IMG/VR virus record: IMGVR_UViG_3300014499_000008
Span: 1-55,533 of that record
Direction: 5' to 3' (one strand)
Source: a virus
Length of the DNA stretch: 55,533 nucleotides
The position numbers were made by a program, and so were the translations under genes. The stretch's first letter is position 1; each line of letters starts with the position of its first letter. Below are positions 8,578 to 17,125 of this stretch, piece after piece. Below the pieces are notes generated by a model that made no database searches, was not told where the DNA came from, and saw only the letters and a list, made by a program, of their open reading frames with translations.

Positions 8578-9178
8578 GCTGCGTCTCGTATCGAGCGCAA
8601 AGCTAAAGTTAGTCGAAGGTTCACCTGATCAACCGCGTGACGATCACGGACGTTGGACAAGCGAAGGTGGCAACGCAAAGGCGATTGCTGATGCCACTTT
8701 CCGCAGTGGCGCAGGTGGTTCGTTTTCAACACATGGTCAGAAGCGTCCGACAACTGGTTACATGGTGGCAGAGAAAGATCACGAACGCATTGTTGATGCA
8801 CACACGCGCGATGCAGTTCGTGATGCTGTGGCGAAGTATCGTGCTGATTACAAAGCACCGCTAACGCGCGATCAAGTGTTCTTGGGAACATGGCTTGAAC
8901 ACGGTAAGCTCTACCTCGATAATTCACATAACATCCAAGACCGCAAAGCTGCGTTTGCATTCTCTGATGCGCATAACCAGTTTGCGGTCTATAACTTAGG
9001 AATTATGAAAGCTGAAAACACACGACAAGACGGTAAGCGGCCTAGTGAATCGAGCGCGCCGCTGACGGAAGCTGAGCAACCGCCGCAAGCGCATAAGCTG
9101 TTCTTCTCTGACGATATGAGCGATGATGAGATAGCTGATGCGATATGGGCAACACGGGATAAAGGCGGCGATAAGTAG
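8570..9178 (+). CDS. Phage modular protein with QPRDDHGRWTS motif
   Basis: A 202-residue protein from ATG 8570 (an upstream TTG at 8555 would add five residues). It opens with a KLRLV/KLKLVEG segment like the linkers of the kinase gene upstream, then QPRDDHGRWTS, a motif common in phage head-associated modular proteins. The following domain (about residues 55-145) has GYMVAEKD, a GTWLEHGKLYLDNSHN strand pair and NQFAVYNLG, a pattern I associate with a small domain recurrent in phage polyvalent proteins. The tail is acidic. Enzymatic activity is not evident. Confidence 0.65.
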   Translation: MTKLRLVSSAKLKLVEGSPDQPRDDHGRWTSEGGNAKAIADATFRSGAGGSFSTHGQKRPTTGYMVAEKDHERIVDAHTRDAVRDAVAKYRADYKAPLTRDQVFLGTWLEHGKLYLDNSHNIQDRKAAFAFSDAHNQFAVYNLGIMKAENTRQDGKRPSESSAPLTEAEQPPQAHKLFFSDDMSDDEIADAIWATRDKGGDK

Positions 9179-9191
9179 TATACTGCGGTGA

Positions 9192-12100
9192 ATGAATGAC
9201 ACCGTAACCGCCTATTTCGTGGGACCGGACGATGCCTCCACATGCGACACAGGGGGGCCGGATGATGAAGGGTGCGATGGCGCTGTAAACGGTAATCCGT
9301 ACACGCTAGACACCGTTCCAGAACCCGGCTCTTTTGCTTGTACGTCACGTTGCAGGCACATGGTTCAAGTTCACGGCGATGCGCCTGACGGCGTTGAAAC
9401 GATGGATTACACCGGAGACATTGGCTTCGGTGCCGCTGGAGATGCAGCAAATGAAACCGGCGCAGAACGTCTTGATGCGGCGGGAGTAAAGCTCGATGAT
9501 TTGACACCTGACGAACTCGCAATCGTTGATATGTCAAATGGTGAGATTGCACAATATCTCAAAGATAACAATCTCGACATCAGCGACGTTGATTCAGTGC
9601 TAACGTCTGACGATCAAGACGCTGTGCGCGCCGAGATGAATGCGCTTGGTTACAGGCCAAGTTCTGGTGACGACTTTAGTGCAATGGTGTCGAATGGTGA
9701 TGTTGATTCGATTCGTGCATATATCGATGCAAACGGCGTTGATGAAGCGCATCAATTAGCTGCCGATGGGTTTTCAGACGCTAGCGATGCGTACAATCTC
9801 GCTGATGCATTGAATCAAGTTGAGAAGCTTGAGCAGTGGGAGGTCGAATACGACCCGGAAACACAAACGTGGACAGTCACGAACTCCGTACAGCGTTTGG
9901 CGCAAGTCGCCAAAGAACAAAAGCTGAGCACATTAAAACAGTTCTTGCGTGAAGTCGGCACTGCGTCGAGTGGTAATCACCATCACGCAGGACGACCGGG
10001 TGAGGTGGGTGGAAGCGGCCCATCGGATTCACCGCGCGTCATTGTCCCGTCGAGTGCAGGCGAAGGCAAAACAGATCACTATTGGATGGGCGTAAGTCAG
10101 CCTAGTGGTGCGCCCATTCGCGGAACACCGATTGCGTGGAATGATCCTCGTATACCGGACATCATTTATCATGTGACGCCGAATGCAGATGCGATTCAAG
10201 CGTCAGGTTTGTTACGCGCGGGTGGCGTTGGTGGACTCGGCGGTGATAAGAACGATCAGATTGTTTCGTTCACCATATCGAAACCTGTTGCTGAAAACTT
10301 GAAGTCAGCAATGCTAATTATGTCGAATGTCGCGCGTGAAGTTGGGCCGGAACCGCCAATGCGCACGCCTGAGCGCGAAGCGTGGGGAACCAAAACAGTT
10401 GAAGCGTTTGCAAAAGGTGCGAAGGCGGAAGGTTGGGACTATAAACTTGAACCGAACTACGAAGAAGCAAAGAGTGATTACGGACTAAGCGATTGGTCAA
10501 CTCAGTTCATGGGCCGTCGAGATAGCGCGCACATGGATAAAGAAACATATCAAACACCTGAGCGTTGGCGCAATCCGTTGTTCTTCGGTGTAACACAACA
10601 ATATTGGGCGAACGTCGATCCTAAGAGTCTCGGCATTATTTCAATTCCGAAAGCGAATCTGAACACTGGTGCATTGATTACTGACTTTGATCTTGGTCAG
10701 CGTAATCTTGAAGAAGTTCGTTCGTACGGTGATGTGCCGATCACGAACCACATGCGCGAAACACTGACTGCTATTCGTGAAGCTGCACAACGTCAATTGG
10801 TTGGTCAAGTCACAAGCGTGCGTGTTCGCGAAGTCGGAACAGCGTCGAGTGGCAATCACAATCATCCCGGTCGCCCTGGTCATGTTGGCGGTAGCGGTCC
10901 ATCAATGGAAAACGTCAGTCCCGAAGCGCCTGATCTTGCGCTCGAACACGCAAAGGGCGGATGGTCGGAAAACAGTCAAGCAAGGCCACATCTGCAGGTC
11001 GCAGCGAATCGGCAATGGGGGAATGAGGACACTGCAAACTTTACACCGATGATGCTTAGACGTTGGGGCGTATCGAAAGAGAACAAGTACACGCAAAGCG
11101 ACATTATGAATCTTGCAAATGCACAAGAACGTAATGCACAGATTGCGCGTGAACAATATAATATACCTAACAATACAGTGTTTCGCGGTAGTGGTCCCGC
11201 TGAGTATGCAGACATCCCAAGTGATAAACCGTTCACATTGCGTCCGCTTATGTCAACAACAACAAACGAAGATGTAGCGAATCGATTCGGACTTGGCGGA
11301 TATGAATCAGGCAATTACTTCAATGTCAATTATCCTGACACATATCGGCTAGAGATACGTGGACTGTCGCCGGAGGATGTGTTCAGCAACACTAAGGCGT
11401 TTCAGATCGATCGCGACGTAAAGGCGTATGGTAAGACGCATTACGAAGATGTCGAGTTCGAGCATGTATTGTACGGTAATCAACACGAATGGCAGGTTGT
11501 TGGTGAGACTACACAACCTTGGACATTCGACGGCATCGCGCGCACCGTTCACACGAAGATAATCGAACCAGTCGGCGGCGGGAAGCATTACGATGGCCCA
11601 GGTTCAAAAGTACCAGCTAAGCCTGAGTTGACATTCAGCACAGCAGATGACCCCGAAGATGAAAGTGGCTGGGGCAAGGTATTCACTGCGAAGCTTGGCG
11701 ACAAAGTTGTTGCAACTGCGCGTAAGGATATAAATAACAGTTATCTGTCCGATGTCTACGTGAACCGCGCGTATCAGCGACAAGGTATCGGAATGAAGCT
11801 GTATGACTACATTGAGAAAGATCGCGGAATCAAGCTGACTCAGCATCCGACCTATGACACACCCGCATTGAATGCGTTCTGGGCACATCGCAAAGCCAGT
11901 GCCTCCCGTGAAGTTATGCGCGAGGGAGGGCCGGGGAGTGGCGATAGAGGCCATCCTGGGCGTCCTGGGCAGGTAGGAGGGTCAGGGCAGAGCGCAGGTG
12001 TCAGCAAAGCCGCCGCAGCGGTCGCAGACAACCCAAAAACCGCATCCGGGGGCGGGAAAGAGATTCCGCCCAGTGATCCACCAATCGATACTACGAACAC

Positions 12101-12890
12101 TCGCTGGAAGTCGTATGTGAAGAAGATCGTTGATACGCCGGGAACACATGCCTACGATCTGAACAGCACCGGCAACGGCTATCAGCTTGAAGCACAGGGC
12201 ATGGATTACGCTGGTTCATCGTACGTTGATCCAAAGGTTCGTGAATACAACGCGAGATTGAAGTCAACAGTGCTCGATGAAGTTGCACATAATATCGATG
12301 ACATCAATGGTCAAGTTCACAATCTCGATCAATTGTTCTTCGCGAAAAGTATGAGTATCGGTAGTGATGATTTCAGTACAACGGTAGCTGTAACGTTGAA
12401 CAATTCACCGCAGGGCAATGTCGTCGGGTTCAATATGGATAAGATCGGCAGGCATCAACGTATCGGTGCTGATTACACAACTGCCGATCGCGCTGCCAAC
12501 ACAACCGAATATGCAAAGTTGATCACCGATCACGAGATGGGCCATGTATTCTACAATCAGTTAGGACGTAAAGATACATCACAATGGAAGTCAACATGGC
12601 AGAACGCGCAGATCAACGAGGAACATTTCACAGGATATTCAGAATCGAACGATCGTGAAGGTTTTGCCGAAGCGTACTGTGCTTATGTCAACGGATTCAA
12701 AGACAGATTACCGCGTGGATATATGGAGTTTTTCTTGGAACGCAATGTCGATCAACTCAAAGAAGCTGAACAGGCTGACAATGAACCGTTAGCAATTCTG
12801 TGCGGCTTTGGTGATGCGCCAACCGTTCACGTTTATGCCGATCGCATCGAAACGTTTCCAGTAAAGCAGGACAATGAAGATCACAATTGA
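9192..12890 (+). CDS. Multidomain effector (polyvalent-type) protein: MuF tail, two ART-like, GNAT, zincin
   Basis: A 1232-residue modular protein. Residues 1-65 hold a Cys-rich MuF-C-like unit (Cys 18, 28, 50, 54; PEPG at 43-46). Linkers with GRPGxxGGS recur at about 255-275, 547-569 and 908-931. Between them: an ART-like domain (about 320-520; YH 326-327, VSFT 358-361, Glu 507/508 in EEVRSYGDVP); a clear R-S-E ADP-ribosyltransferase (about 575-790; VFRG with Arg 665, STT 688-690, EFE 755-757); a GNAT acetyltransferase (about 812-905; QRQGIG 862-867); and a C-terminal zincin (HEMGH 1114-1118, EGFAE 1156-1160). Proteins of this type are thought to enter the host with the DNA and act on host targets. 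Start ATG 9192. Confidence 0.85.
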   Translation: MNDTVTAYFVGPDDASTCDTGGPDDEGCDGAVNGNPYTLDTVPEPGSFACTSRCRHMVQVHGDAPDGVETMDYTGDIGFGAAGDAANETGAERLDAAGVKLDDLTPDELAIVDMSNGEIAQYLKDNNLDISDVDSVLTSDDQDAVRAEMNALGYRPSSGDDFSAMVSNGDVDSIRAYIDANGVDEAHQLAADGFSDASDAYNLADALNQVEKLEQWEVEYDPETQTWTVTNSVQRLAQVAKEQKLSTLKQFLREVGTASSGNHHHAGRPGEVGGSGPSDSPRVIVPSSAGEGKTDHYWMGVSQPSGAPIRGTPIAWNDPRIPDIIYHVTPNADAIQASGLLRAGGVGGLGGDKNDQIVSFTISKPVAENLKSAMLIMSNVAREVGPEPPMRTPEREAWGTKTVEAFAKGAKAEGWDYKLEPNYEEAKSDYGLSDWSTQFMGRRDSAHMDKETYQTPERWRNPLFFGVTQQYWANVDPKSLGIISIPKANLNTGALITDFDLGQRNLEEVRSYGDVPITNHMRETLTAIREAAQRQLVGQVTSVRVREVGTASSGNHNHPGRPGHVGGSGPSMENVSPEAPDLALEHAKGGWSENSQARPHLQVAANRQWGNEDTANFTPMMLRRWGVSKENKYTQSDIMNLANAQERNAQIAREQYNIPNNTVFRGSGPAEYADIPSDKPFTLRPLMSTTTNEDVANRFGLGGYESGNYFNVNYPDTYRLEIRGLSPEDVFSNTKAFQIDRDVKAYGKTHYEDVEFEHVLYGNQHEWQVVGETTQPWTFDGIARTVHTKIIEPVGGGKHYDGPGSKVPAKPELTFSTADDPEDESGWGKVFTAKLGDKVVATARKDINNSYLSDVYVNRAYQRQGIGMKLYDYIEKDRGIKLTQHPTYDTPALNAFWAHRKASASREVMREGGPGSGDRGHPGRPGQVGGSGQSAGVSKAAAAVADNPKTASGGGKEIPPSDPPIDTTNTRWKSYVKKIVDTPGTHAYDLNSTGNGYQLEAQGMDYAGSSYVDPKVREYNARLKSTVLDEVAHNIDDINGQVHNLDQLFFAKSMSIGSDDFSTTVAVTLNNSPQGNVVGFNMDKIGRHQRIGADYTTADRAANTTEYAKLITDHEMGHVFYNQLGRKDTSQWKSTWQNAQINEEHFTGYSESNDREGFAEAYCAYVNGFKDRLPRGYMEFFLERNVDQLKEAEQADNEPLAILCGFGDAPTVHVYADRIETFPVKQDNEDHN

Positions 12891-13341
12891 TATGCATGGT
12901 ATGACCGTTCTGATCAACGGTATCACCAAAGTTGGCGGCGGTGCGCTTAAGTATGTCGATAGCGTGCTTGAGCGTTGCATCAAGAATGATCTGTGGCCGG
13001 AATGGATCAGACAAATATCATATTCCGATCATTCACTTGAACTGCTCGCCGCACTTGGTCATCCGTACTCGACACGCTACGGCAAAGATTCATTCGTTCA
13101 TCTTGATTCAGTTGTTCACATTCAAGACGGTGAACTGCTTGGCGGTTCTGAGATTCTACGAACGAAAACAGGTTGGGAGCTAGCAAACTCAACACCTCAG
13201 TATGTATATCTGCGTTACGGAACATCGGTAATGCGCATGCGTGATCCTGGAACTGCAGCACTGACAGCAGCATTACCAGCGATACGTCGTCGGTTTGCAA
13301 GCGAGATTAAAGGCGCAATCATTCAAATGATCGTGAGGTAA
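12874..13341 (+). CDS. Probable head-tail connector/completion protein (HK97 gp10-like)
   Basis: A 155-residue protein. The C-terminal half has a YLRYGTSVMRMRDPG segment (about 109-123) followed by a terminal helix (RRRFASEIKGAIIQM), the layout of HK97 gp10 / Mu gpG-type minor structural proteins, where a GT..M..R loop precedes the last helix. It overlaps the end of the multidomain gene by 17 bases. The assignment rests on this loop and on position. Confidence 0.5.
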   Translation: MKITIDMHGMTVLINGITKVGGGALKYVDSVLERCIKNDLWPEWIRQISYSDHSLELLAALGHPYSTRYGKDSFVHLDSVVHIQDGELLGGSEILRTKTGWELANSTPQYVYLRYGTSVMRMRDPGTAALTAALPAIRRRFASEIKGAIIQMIVR

Positions 13342-13345
13342 CAGT

Positions 13346-13549
13346 ATGTCAAAAGATGAACCATTTCGTTCAGTATATTACGATTCTGCGAACGATCAAG
13401 AATCGGATGAGGTTGCAGAACGGCTCAAAGGTGTTCGAGAATCGTTGATCGAGGAGAGCGACACGATTGAACGCAAGCGTATGCGCGAAGTTAAAAAGCA
13501 AGCGGCTGATGAAGGCAATCCGTACCCGCATACGTTGCGTGAATCATGA
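13346..13549 (+). CDS. Small charged helical protein
   Basis: A 67-residue protein, nearly all charged helix (Glu, Lys, Arg), probably coiled coil over about residues 18-52. GAGGT at 13336-13340 gives an SD for ATG 13346. It ends in an ATGA overlap with the next gene. No family recognised. Confidence 0.6.
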   Translation: MSKDEPFRSVYYDSANDQESDEVAERLKGVRESLIEESDTIERKRMREVKKQAADEGNPYPHTLRES

Positions 13550-13935
13550 GTCAAGTCATTGACGGTCAGCTAACGATTCACGAAGAGACGCTCTCGTTGC
13601 TTGAATGCGTGCAACAGGATTACGTTATCGCATTAAAGCCATTGGTCAAGTATCTGCAGCGCGTGGCAAAGGCGACAGCGCCAAGCGATGTTGAGTCAGC
13701 GCGTGTCGAACCGTTGGGGATGTCGCCTTGGGATTGGATATGCTCGAAGAACCGAAAACTCATGCACGCGGCGGGGCAGGAAGGGATGGCAAATACGATC
13801 ATGACGATGCTGCGCGGAGCAGAAGTCTGGGCGAAAGATCACGGTACAACGCTCGAATACGTCGATGTGGCACGATCGACGTGGACACCTGACGGTCGAT
13901 TGATCATCGAGTTCAAGCAAGGGACAGACGCATGA
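13546..13935 (+). CDS. Hypothetical protein
   Basis: A 129-residue soluble protein: an N-terminal helical part, a Trp-containing middle (MSPWDWICSKNRKLMH, about 59-74) and a beta-rich C-terminus (TLEYVDVARSTWTPDGRLIIEF). No catalytic motif or family is recognised. It is coupled by ATGA overlaps to both neighbours, so it belongs to the same transcript as the head-completion genes. Confidence 0.65.
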   Translation: MSQVIDGQLTIHEETLSLLECVQQDYVIALKPLVKYLQRVAKATAPSDVESARVEPLGMSPWDWICSKNRKLMHAAGQEGMANTIMTMLRGAEVWAKDHGTTLEYVDVARSTWTPDGRLIIEFKQGTDA

Positions 13936-14123
13936 CCATCATCCTCGCATTCGTGATCTTGTTCTTCTTATTCGGCGGCGGTTACTATGGTTGGTACAGA
14001 GGTCGTCCTACGGTCGTTGGTGCCCCTGCAAGCTCATACGGATACGCACCGGGACTGGGCGGCATCCTGGTGACGATCGTGGTCTTGTACGTCATCCTGC
14101 ACATCTTGCTACGCATCGTCTAA
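13932..14123 (+). CDS. Small membrane protein, DUF3309-like
   Basis: A 63-residue protein with two hydrophobic segments (about 2-20 and 43-62) joined by a Gly/Tyr/Pro-rich loop. This resembles the very short DUF3309-type membrane proteins. A holin role is possible for any small two-segment phage protein, but no lysin gene lies nearby, so it is not claimed. It ends the rightward head block; the gene-poor stretch begins directly after. Confidence 0.65.
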   Translation: MTIILAFVILFFLFGGGYYGWYRGRPTVVGAPASSYGYAPGLGGILVTIVVLYVILHILLRIV

Positions 14124-14670
14124 AAACCATCATCCGGGGCGGGGAAAGGCGAAGCCGTTGACGTGGAAGGCTACTAACACATCAACGGCTTCCAGTGACT
14201 TGCATCACCGACCGTGCGCCCGCCGTTGATGCATTGCTGCACCACCCGGCCCTCTTGAACGCTCCGGCACCTCAAAACCTAGCTCATGTTGTTGTGTCAC
14301 GTCAAGACTCACGAGCGTTACAAAACGTATCGGCGCACTTCATACATTGCACGGTTCTTCATAAGAGCGCACGAAACCGCTGCAGTGCTCGCCAGTCCCA
14401 AAAGCAAAAACCGGGGGCGGGAATGAGAGTGTCATTATATCAACATAACGAAAACGAAAAACAATGGAAACGAAATGATCTTCAGTGAATCAACAACAAC
14501 AACATTCTCTCTCTCTCTCCTCTGCTCTATCATTATGTATAGCACCTCACTGTCAGATACAACGCGGAGGGAAGAGCGATCGATACCTTCCCCCCTCTGA
14601 GGAAATATGTCAGAGCAGTAGTCAGTCTCCCACCAACCTACAAGCCATGGGACGGCCTGCTTACCTAGTA

Positions 14671-14973
14671 GTCAAGCGTGTGGTCTACCTAGCGCAGCGT
14701 GATTTCGTGATTCGGCGATCTGTATAATCCTACTACAGTTTTGGGCAGTATCTCGAACCCTATCGCTTGACTTCCTGTTCAGCAAGCAGATGGTCAACAA
14801 GCGCAAACCATTGCAGTATAATGGATTGCGCTTCATGGTTGCTCCGCTCTCAGCACTATTCTCTTCACCCGCTGCTGAAACGGAGTGCCAGGGGATGGTG
14901 ACCGGCGAATCGAGGGTTCGCACTACTCCTATTGCTGTTTCCGCCGATCGCATGCTGCTTGGTAGGTCAAGCG
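14671..14973 (+). repeat. Repeated GTCAAGCG word
   Basis: GTCAAGCG occurs at 14671-14678 and 14966-14973, and its complement CGCTTGAC at 14764-14771. The two + copies share more context (TAGTCAAGCGTGTGG against AGGTCAAGCGGGTGG). They may be protein-binding sites within the gene-poor block. Confidence 0.4.
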
Positions 14974-15352
14974 GGTGGCTGGGTTTTCCCTGGGGAGGAC
15001 CCGCTTAGCCCACCTCTCCCCTCTGCCCCGGAGGAAGTAGAGAACGCACTACTCCTTTCCTGCGTCTGTACACGTCTAGACACGAAATTGAACGCTAGGG
15101 GGCCTACGTTGACCCAGGACGCACGGCACCTCTCTAGATAGGCAGATGTATCTCCCAAGCTCACAAACGCGTTCCTAGAGCCTCCATCGCTAGCCGTCAT
15201 TGTTGGGTCACCTGACCGGCTTAACCCGTTCTTTACTCGCTTGCTAGCTTGCCTTGCGTTGACTCGGGCACCCAGATCATGCCTATCATACTGGTGTCGG
15301 TGGCTGTGAGCTTGCTTGTATTGATATGTAAGATAAGCCAAAGGAGTAGTGC
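14920..15352 (+). repeat. Repeated GCACTACTCCT word
   Basis: The 11-mer GCACTACTCCT occurs at 14920-14930 and 15046-15056, and its complement at 15342-15352. Three copies of an 11-mer within 430 bases are not expected by chance. They could be iterons or operator sites. Confidence 0.45.
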
Positions 15353-15479
15353 AAGTGTTTCAGCTATGGCACTCGTACTACAGTTCTTGTGCAAACGACA
15401 TGTTCTCGACGTGTAACATACGAATCGGTTTGTGAAAGGAAGTGAATCAGCATGAGCGTTACGCGATGATTTCAGATTG

Positions 15480-15511
15480 ATTGAATGTTGTGTTTGAAGA
15501 TTGAATGTTGT
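15480..15511 (+). repeat. Direct repeat ATTGAATGTTGT
   Basis: Two copies, at 15480-15491 and 15500-15511, start 20 bases apart (about two helical turns) in an AT-rich patch of the gene-poor block. They may be a paired binding site. Confidence 0.4.
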
Positions 15512-15767
15512 TTTGCGTAATTAGTGTGCCTGCTGCCGATGATACCGCTGCAGCGGAGTGAGGGAAACGATGGGATAAAAAGAGTTCGCTTGTAGCGACT
15601 ACGCAGGTCCCTGACAAATCTTCATCTGATCGCGTTTCTCCTGACGGGCGATCCGATGGTGGCGCTGAAGCCTCGATAGTACCGCCGACACGGGAACTCG
15701 GGGCTTTGTCGTGGAAGGAGGCGATCAGCCGTCTTTGAGCAGGCGGTGATCGATCGTCGTTAGTAGC

Positions 15768-15850
15768 CTTTCGGCGTGGGAGGCAGAGGGCCGCATTCAC
15801 TCCTGTGAGCGCGGTCCTTTGTTTTGCTCGTGTATGATGGTGTCGCGGCA
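15768..15850 (-). promoter_or_regulatory. Leader-like element without a clear gene (copy 6)
   Basis: Read on the minus strand this has CGACACCATCA, then an AGGAGTGAA box, then GAAAGGCTAC, the layout of the early-gene leaders. GAAAGGCTAC is followed by TAAC rather than a start codon. A minus-strand frame (15851-15459) begins inside the element but looks non-coding. It may drive a non-coding transcript or be the relic of a lost gene. Confidence 0.45.
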
Positions 15851-16087
15851 TTACAAGTTAGTGAGCATGCAGATCGAGCGAACTGTGCAGAACGGTCTGC
15901 TGCGTCCTATGCGTCTAGGGTGGCCCAGTTCGCCCGGTAACTGCGGTACTTTCGTACTGTTCACGTCTTGACACGGCTAATTCGGTGCGTATCATTGAAT
16001 GATTCCCCCGCCGTGCATTGACTGTGCGCCCGCAACCCTCTTGAGAGTCTCGGTCATTGTCATGGCAAAACATAAGGCTACGAAGAT

Positions 16088-16366
16088 ATGGTATCGCGCC
16101 CGAAGGTTCGCGATCTTACTTCCTATCGCGCGCACGTAAAGTGTCACGCGTATGACACCGCGCGCTGTTGTCCATATCTTGCGCACCGGGACAAACCGGG
16201 CGTGCTTGTCTATACCTGCATGTACGTTCAATTGAGTCATGTTTATTCTCAACTTAGCGGTTCATGCGCTGATCCGTTTGATGAGGTCAGCCAAACCGCA
16301 TTCCCGAGAGAGATGAAATGCAATCAACCAAAGCCCCGGTCAAAGAAGTTAGCAAACATAGCGTGA
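16088..16366 (+). CDS. Possible small Cys-rich protein
   Basis: A 92-residue frame with ATG 16088 preceded by AAGGCTACGAAGAT, the accessory-gene SD type with slightly longer spacing. The product has five Cys and several His residues and no recognised family. It overlaps the next gene by 49 bases. Codon choice looks like its neighbours. The SD is the main support, so it is listed with low confidence. Confidence 0.35.
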   Translation: MVSRPKVRDLTSYRAHVKCHAYDTARCCPYLAHRDKPGVLVYTCMYVQLSHVYSQLSGSCADPFDEVSQTAFPREMKCNQPKPRSKKLANIA

Positions 16367-16749
16367 CACCTATCTCCCCCGAGCTTGATGATCTTGACGT
16401 TGATGAGGATGAACTCGATGACGACGACGATGACGAGCTTGAAGAAGATGACGACGAGGACCCTGACCCCGCCGCCAATGTCGATTCTGCCGTCAGTGTC
16501 GCGGAAGCTGGGCGGCGCGGGGGTTTGATCAATAGTCAGCGGAAGCGTGCGCTCGATCCTAACTACTTCCGCACGATCGGCAAGCGTGGTGGGCAGGCCA
16601 CGGCCAAGAACCATGACACGGAGCACTATCGGTTGATCGGCACGCGCGGCGGCAAGAGCAATGCCCAAGCTCATGATCACGATCATTTCGTTGAGCTTGG
16701 CACGCTGGGCGGTGCGAAGGTTCGTGCAGCATTGCAGCGCGGGGAGTGA
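16318..16749 (+). CDS. Acidic protein with RGG/KGG-type stress repeats
   Basis: A 143-residue protein with a very acidic segment (about residues 23-50, mostly Asp and Glu). Four spaced GG repeats follow (RRGG 66-69, KRGG 89-92, TRGG 109-112, TLGG 129-132), each with a short His/Asn-containing spacer. This resembles the KGG / stress-induced acidophilic repeat family. Such proteins are small, disordered and often DNA-associated. The repeat-bearing half is basic, so the acidic half may shield it. The role in the phage is unknown. Confidence 0.7.
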   Translation: MQSTKAPVKEVSKHSVTPISPELDDLDVDEDELDDDDDDELEEDDDEDPDPAANVDSAVSVAEAGRRGGLINSQRKRALDPNYFRTIGKRGGQATAKNHDTEHYRLIGTRGGKSNAQAHDHDHFVELGTLGGAKVRAALQRGE

Positions 16750-16940
16750 TGGGCAGACGATCGACGGCGGCGCATTTGAGTGAAGCGGCGCAGAAAGAGT
16801 ACATCGCGCGTATCGCTGCTGTTCGCGCAGTGCATGGCCCTAAGACTGTCGGCACGAGAGCCTTTTCTGACGGTACATACAAGTGCGGCTTGTGTGATGC
16901 CGTGGTCGAGAAGGTTGGCGACAAGTGGATTCATCGGTAG
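16749..16940 (+). CDS. Small CxxC protein
   Basis: A 63-residue basic protein starting at ATG 16749 (a GTG at 16746 adds one residue), overlapping the previous stop by one base. A helical N-terminus is followed by a beta hairpin with CGLC near residue 47, probably half of a zinc-binding site or a redox pair. No family recognised. Confidence 0.6.
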   Translation: MGRRSTAAHLSEAAQKEYIARIAAVRAVHGPKTVGTRAFSDGTYKCGLCDAVVEKVGDKWIHR

Positions 16941-17125
16941 ATGATGACGCACAGTGTGATAACTGTAAGCGTAGCGTCGAAGAACACGTAATCGTTATCA
17001 CGCCCGATATGCTTTCGATTGCGCTGCGCGGCGGTATTGATGCGCTCGGTACGATCGGCAAGCTGCACATGATTTGTCCAACGTCACTCTTTGAATTTAA
17101 TACAACGAGAGTAGGTGAGAGATGA
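16925..17125 (+). CDS. Small CxxC protein
   Basis: A 66-residue protein starting at GTG 16925, overlapping the previous gene by 16 bases. CDNC lies at residues 11-14; the middle is hydrophobic and helical. It ends in an ATGA overlap with the Acb2-like gene. Function unknown. Confidence 0.55.
   Translation: MDSSVDDDAQCDNCKRSVEEHVIVITPDMLSIALRGGIDALGTIGKLHMICPTSLFEFNTTRVGER

Larger units (their letters stand above)
14124..16087 (+). other. Gene-poor block of about 2 kb with short repeats
   Basis: No convincing gene is seen. The open frames here (for example 14195-14488, 14485-14727, and 15459-15851 on the minus strand) lack SD sites and read as low-complexity, unconserved peptides. The block holds CAA and CT microsatellites (about 14489-14521), repeated short words (listed separately), a hairpin AGCGGGT/ACCCGCT near 14970-15005, and two GGCTACTAAC sites that face each other (about 14168 on + and about 15768 on -). 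It may hold an origin, non-coding RNAs or decayed genes. A TATAAT occurs at 14722. Confidence 0.5.

Noticed and set aside
13932-14123. Holin
   Set aside because: Two hydrophobic segments fit, but there is no lysin nearby and the sequence resembles DUF3309-type proteins, so no lysis role is claimed.
14195-14727. Two consecutive open frames (97 and 80 residues)
   Set aside because: No SD sites, microsatellite content, odd amino-acid composition and no resemblance to proteins.
15459-15851. 130-residue minus-strand frame overlapping the leader-like element
   Set aside because: The start lies inside the leader, before the GAAAGGCTAC, and the product is low-complexity Ser/Thr/Arg without protein-like pattern.
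16287-16532. Minus-strand frame with a long Ser run
   Set aside because: It is the reverse reading of the Asp/Glu repeat of the KGG-type protein.
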